A stretch of DNA of 5,956 bases from UBA2730 sp022793235 (GTDB taxonomy: Bacteria; Bacillota_I; Bacilli_A; RF39; UBA660): positions 1-5,956 of the forward strand of contig CATJZL010000070.1 in the NCBI GenBank assembly GCA_949745755.1. Reading direction: 5' to 3'. The notes beneath the pieces are model-generated. The model was given only the letters and a program-made list of their open reading frames with translations, was not told the origin of the DNA and searched no databases. The position numbers and the translations under genes are program-made. Below, in pieces: positions 1-5,955 of this stretch (within the stretch, counting starts at the first letter, position 1; every line of letters starts with the position of its first letter).

Positions 1-606
1 CCCATCATTTCCATATACATTCACTTTTAAGGTAAAGTGTCTCTCTTCTCCACTTACTTGATAATTACTTCCTACCCACATTCTTAGTCTATAGTTATAG
101 GTTACTGTATCCGTTGTATTTCCTCTATCTAAAAGCATCTCAGTTGCTTGGGCTCCAAATTCATCTGCATCCCCCATTGGTATATATCCACTAGGTTGTG
201 ATACGGCATTATAGTTTGTTCCATCTGTACTCTTTTCTAAATAGATTCTAACATCACTATCACCAAGTGTTGAGTTCTCATCTTTTTCTGCTGTAACTTC
301 ATAAGAGACTGGTGTTTTACTTCCATATAGATTGATATTTACTGTAAAATCAAACAATTGATTTGGATCTGACAAGACTTTACCCACAGAGTCTTCCATT
401 GGATAAGCATTTTCCAAAGTGATCCCATTTTCTCCTTCTGTATAACTCATTGTAATTTTACCTGTACGAATTGTATTTTCTACATTACCCTTTTTAGTAT
501 AAGTAAATACTGCATAAGTAATTCCTACTACGAATACTAAAAGTAATACTAAGCCTAAAACTGATATGATAATTTTACTTTTATTATTCTGTTCTTTTTT
601 ATCCAT
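1..606 (-). CDS. SipW-type secreted TasA/camelysin-like protein, C-terminus cut by window edge
   Basis: I translated this frame by hand: 202 codons with no stop, running off the left edge. The start is the ATG at 604-606, preceded by AGGAG (617-621) with a 10-base spacer. Residues 1-11 are short and charged, 12-29 are a hydrophobic helix, and then comes GITYAVFTYTKKGNVENTI. This closely resembles the class of signal peptide cleaved by the ER-type signal peptidase SipW (consensus like TYAYFSDTE), with likely cleavage after Ala32. The mature part is polar and apparently beta-rich: a short RTGKITMSY strand follows the signal, and it contains RMWVGSN near 175-181 and LKVNVYGN near 193-200. TasA and camelysin-type proteins form extracellular fibres or matrix in Bacillota; that role here is inference. 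Proteins of this type are about 200-220 residues, so probably only a few residues are missing. No SipW gene is in the window. Family assignment is moderate; secretion is well supported. Confidence 0.75.
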   Translation of the reverse strand, partial: MDKKEQNNKSKIIISVLGLVLLLVFVVGITYAVFTYTKKGNVENTIRTGKITMSYTEGENGITLENAYPMEDSVGKVLSDPNQLFDFTVNINLYGSKTPVSYEVTAEKDENSTLGDSDVRIYLEKSTDGTNYNAVSQPSGYIPMGDADEFGAQATEMLLDRGNTTDTVTYNYRLRMWVGSNYQVSGEERHFTLKVNVYGNDG

Positions 607-685
607 TTTCTTTACACTCCTATCTTTCAATATCTATTATTTACTCATTTTCTTATCTTATACATAATAGATATCTTATAAATTT

Positions 686-715
686 ATTTTAGTACAAATA
701 TATAGGTAATGTAAA
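686..715 (-). promoter_or_regulatory. Candidate sigma-A promoter for the secreted protein
   Basis: On the minus strand, TTTACA (710-715) is separated by 18 bases from TAAAAT (686-691). Each box matches five of six consensus bases. Transcription would begin near 678-680, giving a leader of about 70 bases before the ATG at 606. The surrounding DNA is very A+T-rich, so chance matches are likely; no operator was recognised. Confidence 0.35.
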
Positions 716-811
716 TAACTTATTTGAATATATTTTATTAATGTATAAATAAATAACTCATAAAAATGTAAATGCCTGTAAATTAAAATATTTTATATTC
801 TTTTAAATATG

Positions 812-846
812 AAAAAACTAGTTCAAAATATATTAAACTAGTTTTT
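812..846 (-). terminator. Rho-independent terminator after the Bax inhibitor-1 gene
   Basis: An 11-bp perfect inverted repeat pairs 813-823 with 836-846 (arm AACTAGTTTTT, loop of 12 bases). It begins four bases past the stop codon at 850-852. Read on the minus strand, the second arm runs directly into six T residues (812-817). The stem is A+T-rich, so it may be weak. Because the first arm also ends in T on the other strand, it could work in both directions, but no plus-strand gene needs it. Confidence 0.75.
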
Positions 847-849
847 CTT

Positions 850-1491
850 TTAATTATCCGAATTGCCTAATAATTTTAATAGATCCACAAAGATATTAAT
901 AAAATCTAGATATAGCTGAAATGCTCCATAAATTGGTCCTGCTTCACTATTTACAAGTGCTAATCTTTCTACATTCTTCATATCATAGATAACATATCCT
1001 AAAAAGATTACTACAGAAATTAAGGTAATTATTAGATCCATTGTACTTGATTTTATAAAAATATTAACAATGCTTGTAACTATTACTGCTAGTAAAGCCA
1101 TCATTAGAAAACTTCCCCAACCTGATACATCTTTTTTTGTGGTATATCCGATTATTGCAAATATTAAAAATGTTATAGCTGTTACTAAAAAAACAAACAT
1201 TATGGATGATAAATTATAGACTATAAATATTGTTGAAAAAGTTATTCCTGTTATAAAAGAATAAATTAGATAACAGATACTTGCTGTTATTTTACTCATT
1301 TTATTTATCCTAACAGAGAAGAAAATTGCTACACCTAGTTCAATCACTATTAATAACCAATATGGTACAGTTGAAACCAAGTTATAAACCATCTCTTCAT
1401 TTATAGATAGACAATATCCTGTTAAGAATGTGACCAAAAGTCCTACAAATAACCAAGTAAATACTTTTGGATACAATTCATTTTTATTCAT
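850..1491 (-). CDS. Bax inhibitor-1 (BI-1/YccA/YetJ) family membrane protein
   Basis: This 213-residue integral membrane protein has about seven hydrophobic helices (roughly 9-28, 42-60, 67-91, 95-115, 126-146, 152-169 and a semi-polar last one at 187-208). Family hallmarks are TGITFSTIF (81-89), GYVIYDMKNVER (165-176) and GAFQLYLDFINIF (189-201). Asp170 and Asp196 sit where the di-aspartyl pH sensor of Bacillus YetJ lies, and Arg61 may correspond to its latch arginine. YetJ mediates a pH-dependent calcium leak; the same activity here is inference from the family. Length and motif order are normal, so the gene looks intact. The ATG at 1489-1491 follows AGGAGG (1502-1507) at a 10-base spacing. 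It appears monocistronic, with its own promoter upstream and terminator just downstream. The neighbouring genes give no clue to its role. Confidence 0.93.
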   Translation of the reverse strand: MNKNELYPKVFTWLFVGLLVTFLTGYCLSINEEMVYNLVSTVPYWLLIVIELGVAIFFSVRINKMSKITASICYLIYSFITGITFSTIFIVYNLSSIMFVFLVTAITFLIFAIIGYTTKKDVSGWGSFLMMALLAVIVTSIVNIFIKSSTMDLIITLISVVIFLGYVIYDMKNVERLALVNSEAGPIYGAFQLYLDFINIFVDLLKLLGNSDN

Positions 1492-1501
1492 CTATTTCAT
1501 T

Positions 1502-1543
1502 CCTCCTATATTTATATTATAAGCGATAAGAGCTCATTTTAAA
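1502..1543 (-). promoter_or_regulatory. Promoter and ribosome binding site of the Bax inhibitor-1 gene
   Basis: A perfect TATAAT (1516-1521 on the minus strand) lies only eight bases before AGGAGG (1502-1507). The -35 is poor: TTTAAA at 1538-1543 with a 16-base spacer matches four of six. If this -10 is used, the transcript starts almost at the ribosome binding site and the leader is under 20 bases. Confidence 0.5.
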
Positions 1544-1607
1544 AGTAATTTTAAATAAAAATCTAGGATTAATATACATTATTTTGCTGTACTAACTTAT
1601 TTTTGCT

Positions 1608-1786
1608 TTATTTTATGTTTAACCTTTCTTCTTGCTTTTGTGGAAATATTAACATTAACTCATCTAAATCTGCATTAGCATATTTCTTGTAAAAAGTTCG
1701 CATCACTTGTATCTAATATATTATCTCGATTTTTTCAATAGTTTTATACCTGATTTTATAAAGTGATGTTTTTCTTCTTTTTTCAT
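1608..1786 (-). pseudogene. Possible remnant of a small broken gene
   Basis: The 316-base gap at 1492-1807 holds no intact gene. Two short minus-strand reading frames lie end to end: 1721-1786 (21 residues, MKKEEKHHFIKSGIKLLKKSR, then stop) and 1608-1703 in another frame (31 residues, starting MRTFYKKYANADLDELM and ending QEERLNIK). Neither has a ribosome binding site. Both have protein-like amphipathic composition. The first resembles the opening helix of a TetR-type regulator and the TFYKKY of the second resembles the end of a TetR recognition helix, but only about 13 codons separate the two landmarks where about 25 would be expected. A frameshifted, internally deleted regulator gene is one reading; chance open frames in A+T-rich DNA is the other. 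No clear terminator for the upstream operon was found here. Confidence 0.2.
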
Positions 1787-1807
1787 TTTACATTTATTTT
1801 GAATTTA

Positions 1808-2719
1808 TTATCTATTCCATAAATTTTGTGGATAAATTTCATCATCAATCATTTTATTTAAAATATTCATTAGAACAGGTTTATCTTCTTTATAGGTAAT
1901 TCCATACCAAACTGCTGAAGTCTCAATTACTTTCATTGTAATTTCTTCACTTTTTAGATATTTTTGTAATAGGTCTGATATAAAATATTCTGCTTCTTCT
2001 AAATTGTTTTTATTCTTCTCTAAAAATAAAGGAAAGTCTTGTTCTAAATATGTAAATACTGTTGGTGTAAATAAAAACATATTCATTGATGCTATCTCAT
2101 TTTCTATTGGTGTCGCAGAATCTCCATTCATTGGATAAGCAATTATTCCCTCTTTTTCTTTCTGGACTTTACTTTCTACTAGATCTATTAAATAATTATC
2201 TTTTGTTTTACATATACCTCTTTTTACCGCTCCATTTTCTGACATTGTATTTTTAACATAATAAGCTATCATAGCATAATTATTAGAGTCTATTGGGACA
2301 TTTTTTAAATACGTTATCGCCTTTACAAAAGCATCTCTTCCATAAAAATCGTCTGCATTAATTACTAAAAAGGGAGTTTTTACATAATCTTTTGCGCAAA
2401 GAATAGCATGTGCTGTTCCTAGTGGTTTTTCCCTTTTTGATAGTGTATAACCATTTGGTAAATCATTTATATTTTGAAATGCATACTCTACCTTTATTTT
2501 ATCTGTTATTCTACTTCCAATTGTTTCTTTAAAGATTTCATACATCTCTTTTTTGATTATAAAAACTATTTTTGTAAAACCTGCTTGTATTGCATCATAA
2601 ATTGAATAATCAATAATGAACTCGTTATTTGGTCCCACTCCTTCTATTTGTTTTAATCCACCAAATCTACTTCCTAGACCAGCGGCCATAATTACTAATG
2701 TTATTTCTTTATTATTCAT
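1808..2719 (-). CDS. Sugar-phosphate nucleotidyltransferase-like protein, distal tandem copy
   Basis: This 303-residue protein has an NTP-transferase (GT-A-like) fold and should transfer a nucleotidyl group from an NTP to a sugar phosphate, giving an NDP-sugar and pyrophosphate in the cytoplasm. Seen motifs are AAGLGSRFGGLKQ (12-24, nucleotide-binding loop), PLGTA (99-103), NADDFYG (121-127, likely metal-binding acidic pair), ENGAVKRG (161-168), SMNMFLFTP (211-219) and a tail WYGITYKED (271-279) to IYPQNLW (295-301). The natural sugar is unknown. The start chosen is the ATG at 2717-2719, which has AGAGG eight bases upstream and lines up with the paralogue. An in-frame ATG at 2762-2764 would overlap the preceding gene and lacks support. 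It is the last gene of the pcrA operon and about 60% identical to the copy just upstream. All motif residues are present, so it is probably active. Confidence 0.85.
   Translation of the reverse strand: MNNKEITLVIMAAGLGSRFGGLKQIEGVGPNNEFIIDYSIYDAIQAGFTKIVFIIKKEMYEIFKETIGSRITDKIKVEYAFQNINDLPNGYTLSKREKPLGTAHAILCAKDYVKTPFLVINADDFYGRDAFVKAITYLKNVPIDSNNYAMIAYYVKNTMSENGAVKRGICKTKDNYLIDLVESKVQKEKEGIIAYPMNGDSATPIENEIASMNMFLFTPTVFTYLEQDFPLFLEKNKNNLEEAEYFISDLLQKYLKSEEITMKVIETSAVWYGITYKEDKPVLMNILNKMIDDEIYPQNLWNR
2574..2623 (-). repeat. 50-base identical repeat, copy in distal nucleotidyltransferase
   Basis: This stretch encodes about residues 33-49 (EFIIDYSIYDAIQAGFT) and is identical base for base to 3521-3570 in the other paralogue, including every third codon position. 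The flanks carry scattered synonymous differences. Confidence 0.9.
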
Positions 2720-2727
2720 AAAGTGTA

Positions 2728-2732
2728 CCTCT
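2728..2732 (-). promoter_or_regulatory. Ribosome binding site that fixes the distal nucleotidyltransferase start
   Basis: AGAGG on the minus strand lies eight bases before the ATG at 2717-2719, within the 32-base gap after the previous stop. It supports the 303-residue product over the version 15 residues longer. Confidence 0.75.
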
Positions 2733-2751
2733 TTTCCATTCGAATGAAAGT

Positions 2752-3663
2752 TTATTTTTTCCACAAATCTTGTGGATAAATACCTTTTTTTGTCATATTA
2801 TTTATTGCCCTTTTTACTATTTCTAGGTCCTCTTTATAAGTAATTCCATACCAAGAACTTGTTGTTTCAATTACTTTTGTTGTTACTAACTTTTTTTTCA
2901 ATAATTTTTGTAATAAATCTGGAATTAAATATTCTGCCTTATCCATCTTTTCTTTGTTTTCTTCGAAAAAATCTTTAAAATTATTATGAATAAATGTAAA
3001 TATTGTTGGGGTAAATAAAAGCATATTCATCGATACAGATTGCTCTTTTTGAATCGTAAAAGGGGGAGCTCCATTTAGGGGACTTGCTATTATTTTTTCA
3101 TTTTCTTTTATAACACTACTTTCTATTAGGTCTGTTAAATAACCATTTTTTACATTACAAACTCCTCTTTTTACTGCTCCATTTTCTGTTAAGGTATTTA
3201 TTATATGATATGCAATCATAGCATAATTATTTGATTGTATATCTATGTTTCTTAAGTAAGATGCGGCTTGTATATATGCATCTCTTCCATAAAAGTCATC
3301 TGCATTAATGATTGCGAAGGGATCTTTTACTTTATCTTTACAACAATAAATAGCTTGGGCTGTGCCTAATGGTTTTTCTCTATTTAGTATAGGACAATCT
3401 TCTGGTAATTTGGACATTTCTTGAAATATATATTCTACTGGAATATGTCCTTCTACTCTCTTTCCTATTGTATCTATAAATGTCTCATACATTTCTTTTT
3501 TGATTATAAATATTATTTTCGTAAAACCTGCTTGTATTGCATCATAAATTGAATAATCAATAATGAACTCATTATTTGGTCCTACTCCCTCTATTTGCTT
3601 TAATCCTCCAAATCTACTTCCCATTCCTGCTGCCATAATTACTAATACAATATCTTTATTCAT
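2752..3663 (-). CDS. Sugar-phosphate nucleotidyltransferase-like protein, proximal tandem copy
   Basis: This is a 303-residue paralogue of the next gene downstream, with the same predicted reaction: NTP plus sugar phosphate to NDP-sugar plus pyrophosphate. Motifs are AAGMGSRFGGLKQ (11-23), PLGTA (98-102), NADDFYG (120-126), ENGAVKRG (160-167), SMNMLLFTP (211-219), WYGITYKED (271-279) and IYPQDLW (295-301). The GxGSRxGGxKQ loop differs from the GxGTR...PK signature of RmlA/GalU-type enzymes and is typical of an uncharacterised nucleotidyltransferase branch in gut bacteria, so substrate and base specificity are open. The ATG at 3661-3663 is chosen because AAGGAG lies just upstream; the in-frame ATG at 3691-3693 falls inside the pcrA coding region. 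It starts 16 bases after the pcrA stop, so translational coupling is likely. Divergence from its twin is concentrated at residues 68-95, 185-210 and 224-243 and in the last 30. Confidence 0.87.
   Translation of the reverse strand: MNKDIVLVIMAAGMGSRFGGLKQIEGVGPNNEFIIDYSIYDAIQAGFTKIIFIIKKEMYETFIDTIGKRVEGHIPVEYIFQEMSKLPEDCPILNREKPLGTAQAIYCCKDKVKDPFAIINADDFYGRDAYIQAASYLRNIDIQSNNYAMIAYHIINTLTENGAVKRGVCNVKNGYLTDLIESSVIKENEKIIASPLNGAPPFTIQKEQSVSMNMLLFTPTIFTFIHNNFKDFFEENKEKMDKAEYLIPDLLQKLLKKKLVTTKVIETTSSWYGITYKEDLEIVKRAINNMTKKGIYPQDLWKK
3521..3570 (-). repeat. 50-base identical repeat, copy in proximal nucleotidyltransferase
   Basis: Identical to 2574-2623; the two copies are in direct orientation, 947 bases apart. 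It is part of a longer region of about 150 bases with only scattered mismatches between the paralogues. Such a repeat could support recombination that deletes or fuses one copy. Confidence 0.9.
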
Positions 3664-3668
3664 ATGTT

Positions 3669-3674
3669 CTCCTT
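3669..3674 (-). promoter_or_regulatory. Ribosome binding site that fixes the proximal nucleotidyltransferase start
   Basis: AAGGAG on the minus strand ends five bases before the ATG at 3661-3663, a slightly short spacing. In the longer alternative frame this same site would be read as codons for Lys-Gly-Glu, which marks that extension as artefactual. Confidence 0.75.
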
Positions 3675-3679
3675 TTTTA

Positions 3680-5785
3680 TTATACTTTTGCAAGTTTCTT
3701 ATGATTTTTCATTAATTTTTTTATTCCATGTGGATGTTGAAAAGCGACGCTTACTAAGGTATTGGTCACTTCTACTACCCTTCCTGTACCAAATGTTTCA
3801 TGGTATACAAAATCTCCTACTTGATAGTCTATGACTTCTTCTCTAAACATACTTGAGGTATCTTTCTTTTCTACTTCTGTTTTTCTTTCTTCTTTTTCGA
3901 TATTTTTATTTGATTCTATTAAACTTTGGTCTATTTCACTAATAAATCTACTTGGAGGATTTGCAGCTTCTTTTCCAAATAAAGTACGTAGTCTTGCATT
4001 TACTATATGTAAATCTTTTTTAGCACGAGTTATTGCTACATAACAAAGTCTTCTTTCTTCTTCTAGATCAATATTTTCAAAGAGGCTGTTTGCATGTGGA
4101 AATATTCCTTCTTCTAAGCCTACAATGAATACATAATCGAATTCTAGACCTTTTACTGAATGAATTGTCATCAAGCTAATTCTATTGTCATCATCATTAT
4201 ATTCCTCTATATCACTTACCAGACTAATCTCCATTAAAAAGTCTTCTAAAGAGATTAATCCTTCTTTTTCTTCAAAAGCTTTTGTTATAGATTTGAACTC
4301 TTCTAGATTTTCTAGTCGAATATCTGCTTCTAGGGAGTGTTCATTCTCAAGTTCTGTTTTCATGCCTGTTTTATCTAATACCTTATCAATTAATTCTGTT
4401 AAAGTGACTTCTTCTGAGAGGCTTTTTAATTCTTCTATAATCTTTTTAAAAGCTAATTCCTTTCCTGAATCAATCGCTTCATACATACTTATATCCAAAT
4501 TATCTGCTTTTTCTCCTAAATTGGTAATTGATTTTAGACCAATTCCTCTTTTAGGCGTATTAATTACTCGTGTTAGACTTACATTATCACGACTATTATG
4601 AATTAGTCTTAAATAAGCAATTAAATCTTTTATTTCTTTTCTATTATAGAAATAAAAACTTCCAATAACCTTATATGGTAAATTTTCTTTTAACATTTCT
4701 TCTTCTAAAATACGTGATTGGGCATTGGTTCTATAGAGAATGGCTATATCTTTATAAGAGTTTTGCTTATTTATTAATTCTTTTATTTTTCGAATTACAT
4801 ATAAGGCTTCATCTCTTTCATTAAAAGCCCTATAATACTTAATTTTCTCTCCTTGTTCATTTTCTGTCCAAAGTTTTTTATCTTTTTTTTCTTTATTATG
4901 TCTAATTACTCCATTTGCAGCATCTAGAATTGTACCTGTTGATCTATAATTCTGTTCTAATAAGATGGTCTTTGTATTTTGATAATCCTTTTCAAAATTT
5001 AAGATATTTTTATAGTTTGCTCCTCTAAAAGAATAAATACTTTGGAAATCGTCTCCTACTACCATAATATTCTGATATTTGGAACTTAGCATTTTTGCTA
5101 AAATATATTGGGCTTTATTGGTATCTTGATATTCGTCTATTAAAATATACTTATATTTTTCTTGGTATTTTTCCAAAATCTCATTATTTTCTTTAAATAA
5201 TCTAATTGGTAAAATAAGTAAATCATCAAAGTCAACAGAATTATTTTTTTGTAATTTATCTACATATCTTTTGTATACTTCACAGGCTACTTGATCAAAG
5301 TCACTTGTTGTATAGTTTTCATATGCACTAGGACTTATTAATTCATTTTTACAATTACTTATTTTATTACGAATTGCTCTTGGATTATACATTTTAGGAT
5401 CATAATTATTCTCTTTTAGTATTTTTTTTATTACTGATAGTGAGTCATCACTATCCATGATTACAAAGTTATTATCATATCCGAGTACTGCACAATTTTC
5501 CCTTAATAGTCTTAATCCAAAACTATGAAATGTCGAAATTTGTATATATTTGGCTAATTCTCCTACAAGTGAAAATACCCTATCTTTCATTTCTTTTGCT
5601 GCTTTGTTTGTAAATGTAATGGCTAAAATATTGTATGGTGCTATTTCCAACTCTTCTATTAAATATGCGATTTTAGTTGTTAAGACTTTTGTTTTTCCAC
5701 TTCCTGCTCCTGCTAAGACTAAAAGTGGTCCTTCATTATACAAAACAGCTTCTTTTTGTTGTTTATTTAAATTTTCTATGTTCAT
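3680..5785 (-). CDS. pcrA: ATP-dependent 3'-5' DNA helicase PcrA (UvrD/Rep superfamily 1A)
   Basis: This 701-residue helicase unwinds DNA during repair, rolling-circle plasmid replication and removal of stalled complexes. All superfamily 1A motifs are present in order: Q-motif LNKQQKEAV (6-14), Walker A AGAGSGKT (25-32), Ia ITFTNKAAKEM (56-66), Ib STFHSFGLR (84-92), II LIDEYQDTN (215-223), III VGDDFQSIYSFRGA (243-256), IV LEQNYRS (276-282), IVa YRTNAQSR (351-358), V MTIHSVKGLEFDYVF (539-553) and VI ERRLCYVAITRAKK (577-590). After a charged linker (about 625-650), residues 653-701 (YQVGDFVYHETFGTGRVVEV onward) match the tudor-like C-terminal domain by which PcrA contacts RNA polymerase; this separates it from Rep. 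It is slightly shorter than Bacillus PcrA. The ATG at 5783-5785 has AGAGG (5795-5799) at nine bases. It leads an operon with two nucleotidyltransferases, where many Gram-positives have pcrB and ligA. Confidence 0.96.
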   Translation of the reverse strand: MNIENLNKQQKEAVLYNEGPLLVLAGAGSGKTKVLTTKIAYLIEELEIAPYNILAITFTNKAAKEMKDRVFSLVGELAKYIQISTFHSFGLRLLRENCAVLGYDNNFVIMDSDDSLSVIKKILKENNYDPKMYNPRAIRNKISNCKNELISPSAYENYTTSDFDQVACEVYKRYVDKLQKNNSVDFDDLLILPIRLFKENNEILEKYQEKYKYILIDEYQDTNKAQYILAKMLSSKYQNIMVVGDDFQSIYSFRGANYKNILNFEKDYQNTKTILLEQNYRSTGTILDAANGVIRHNKEKKDKKLWTENEQGEKIKYYRAFNERDEALYVIRKIKELINKQNSYKDIAILYRTNAQSRILEEEMLKENLPYKVIGSFYFYNRKEIKDLIAYLRLIHNSRDNVSLTRVINTPKRGIGLKSITNLGEKADNLDISMYEAIDSGKELAFKKIIEELKSLSEEVTLTELIDKVLDKTGMKTELENEHSLEADIRLENLEEFKSITKAFEEKEGLISLEDFLMEISLVSDIEEYNDDDNRISLMTIHSVKGLEFDYVFIVGLEEGIFPHANSLFENIDLEEERRLCYVAITRAKKDLHIVNARLRTLFGKEAANPPSRFISEIDQSLIESNKNIEKEERKTEVEKKDTSSMFREEVIDYQVGDFVYHETFGTGRVVEVTNTLVSVAFQHPHGIKKLMKNHKKLAKV

Positions 5786-5806
5786 AATTTTATACCTCTT
5801 GTATTT

Positions 5807-5836
5807 ATTATAGCATTATATAGGTGATTATAGCAA
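5807..5836 (-). promoter_or_regulatory. Promoter of the pcrA operon, with three overlapping-phase TATAAT boxes
   Basis: Three perfect TATAAT sequences occur on the minus strand at 5807-5812, 5815-5820 and 5827-5832. The outer two are part of an 8-base direct repeat, GCTATAAT, with a 20-base period. The best full promoter is TTGCTA (5831-5836), an 18-base spacer and the box at 5807-5812; its start point would be next to the ribosome binding site. The other two boxes lack a recognisable -35. Confidence 0.5.
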
Positions 5837-5898
5837 AAAAAAGAGAAGGTGAACTTAATAAAATGTAACCTATAAAGTGGACTTTCAAAAAAAAGAGA
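5834..5898 (+). repeat. 13-base direct repeat C-A8-GAGA
   Basis: The sequence CAAAAAAAAGAGA occurs at 5834-5846 and again at 5886-5898, 52 bases apart. The second copy is in the loop of the 5867-5915 inverted repeat. Low complexity makes chance possible, but the identical run length of eight A residues plus GAGA in both is notable. Confidence 0.6.
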
Positions 5899-5915
5899 GA
5901 CCCACTTTATGGGTT
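5867..5915 (+). terminator. 14-bp inverted repeat followed by a T-run; terminator or attenuator-like hairpin
   Basis: AACCTATAAAGTGG (5867-5880) pairs with 5902-5915 over 14 positions with one G-U pair, loop of 21 bases, followed on the plus strand by TTTATTAT. A smaller hairpin, ACCCA (5900-5904) with TGGGT (5910-5914), shares bases with the second arm and so excludes the large one; it too is followed by T residues on plus and, on minus, by CTCTCTTTTTTTT. No plus-strand gene precedes it in the window, so it may insulate the divergent units, act in the leader of the outgoing plus-strand gene, or block readthrough into pcrA from the right. The pairing is certain; the function is inferred. Confidence 0.5.
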
Positions 5916-5932
5916 TTTATTATGTCTTGATG

Positions 5933-5955
5933 TATAATATAAGAAAGTTGGTGAT
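5933..5955 (+). promoter_or_regulatory. -10 box and ribosome binding site of a plus-strand gene starting beyond the window
   Basis: TATAAT at 5933-5938 is followed by GGTGAT (5950-5955), which complements the 16S rRNA 3' end. A start codon would be expected within about ten bases past the right edge. No good -35 is visible at 16-18 bases. The inference is that a gene diverges from the pcrA operon here. Confidence 0.4.

Noticed and set aside
1721..1786. Lysine- and histidine-rich 21-residue frame as a small peptide gene
   Set aside because: No ribosome binding site, no promoter and no conserved features; better treated as part of a possible remnant.
1492..1807. Riboswitch, tRNA or other structured RNA in the longest intergenic gap
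   Set aside because: No long G+C-containing stems, no T-box or known aptamer landmarks, and no tRNA-like cloverleaf were seen; the region is uniformly A+T-rich.
2737..2746. 10-base palindrome CATTCGAATG between the two nucleotidyltransferase genes
   Set aside because: It has no loop of workable size and no T-run, so it is not a terminator; a single short palindrome is not enough to call an operator.
2720..2764. Upstream in-frame ATG extending the distal nucleotidyltransferase by 15 residues
   Set aside because: It would overlap the end of the preceding gene, has no ribosome binding site, is absent from the paralogue, and the internal ATG has AGAGG at an ideal distance.
3664..3693. Upstream in-frame ATG extending the proximal nucleotidyltransferase by ten residues
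   Set aside because: It starts inside the pcrA C-terminus and would translate the ribosome binding site itself as protein.
4185..4601. Plus-strand open frame of 138 codons inside pcrA
   Set aside because: It is antisense to a well-conserved helicase region, serine- and leucine-rich as expected of a reverse-strand shadow, and matches no family I know. The shorter plus-strand frames at 3831-4043 and 5550-5813 are rejected for the same reason.
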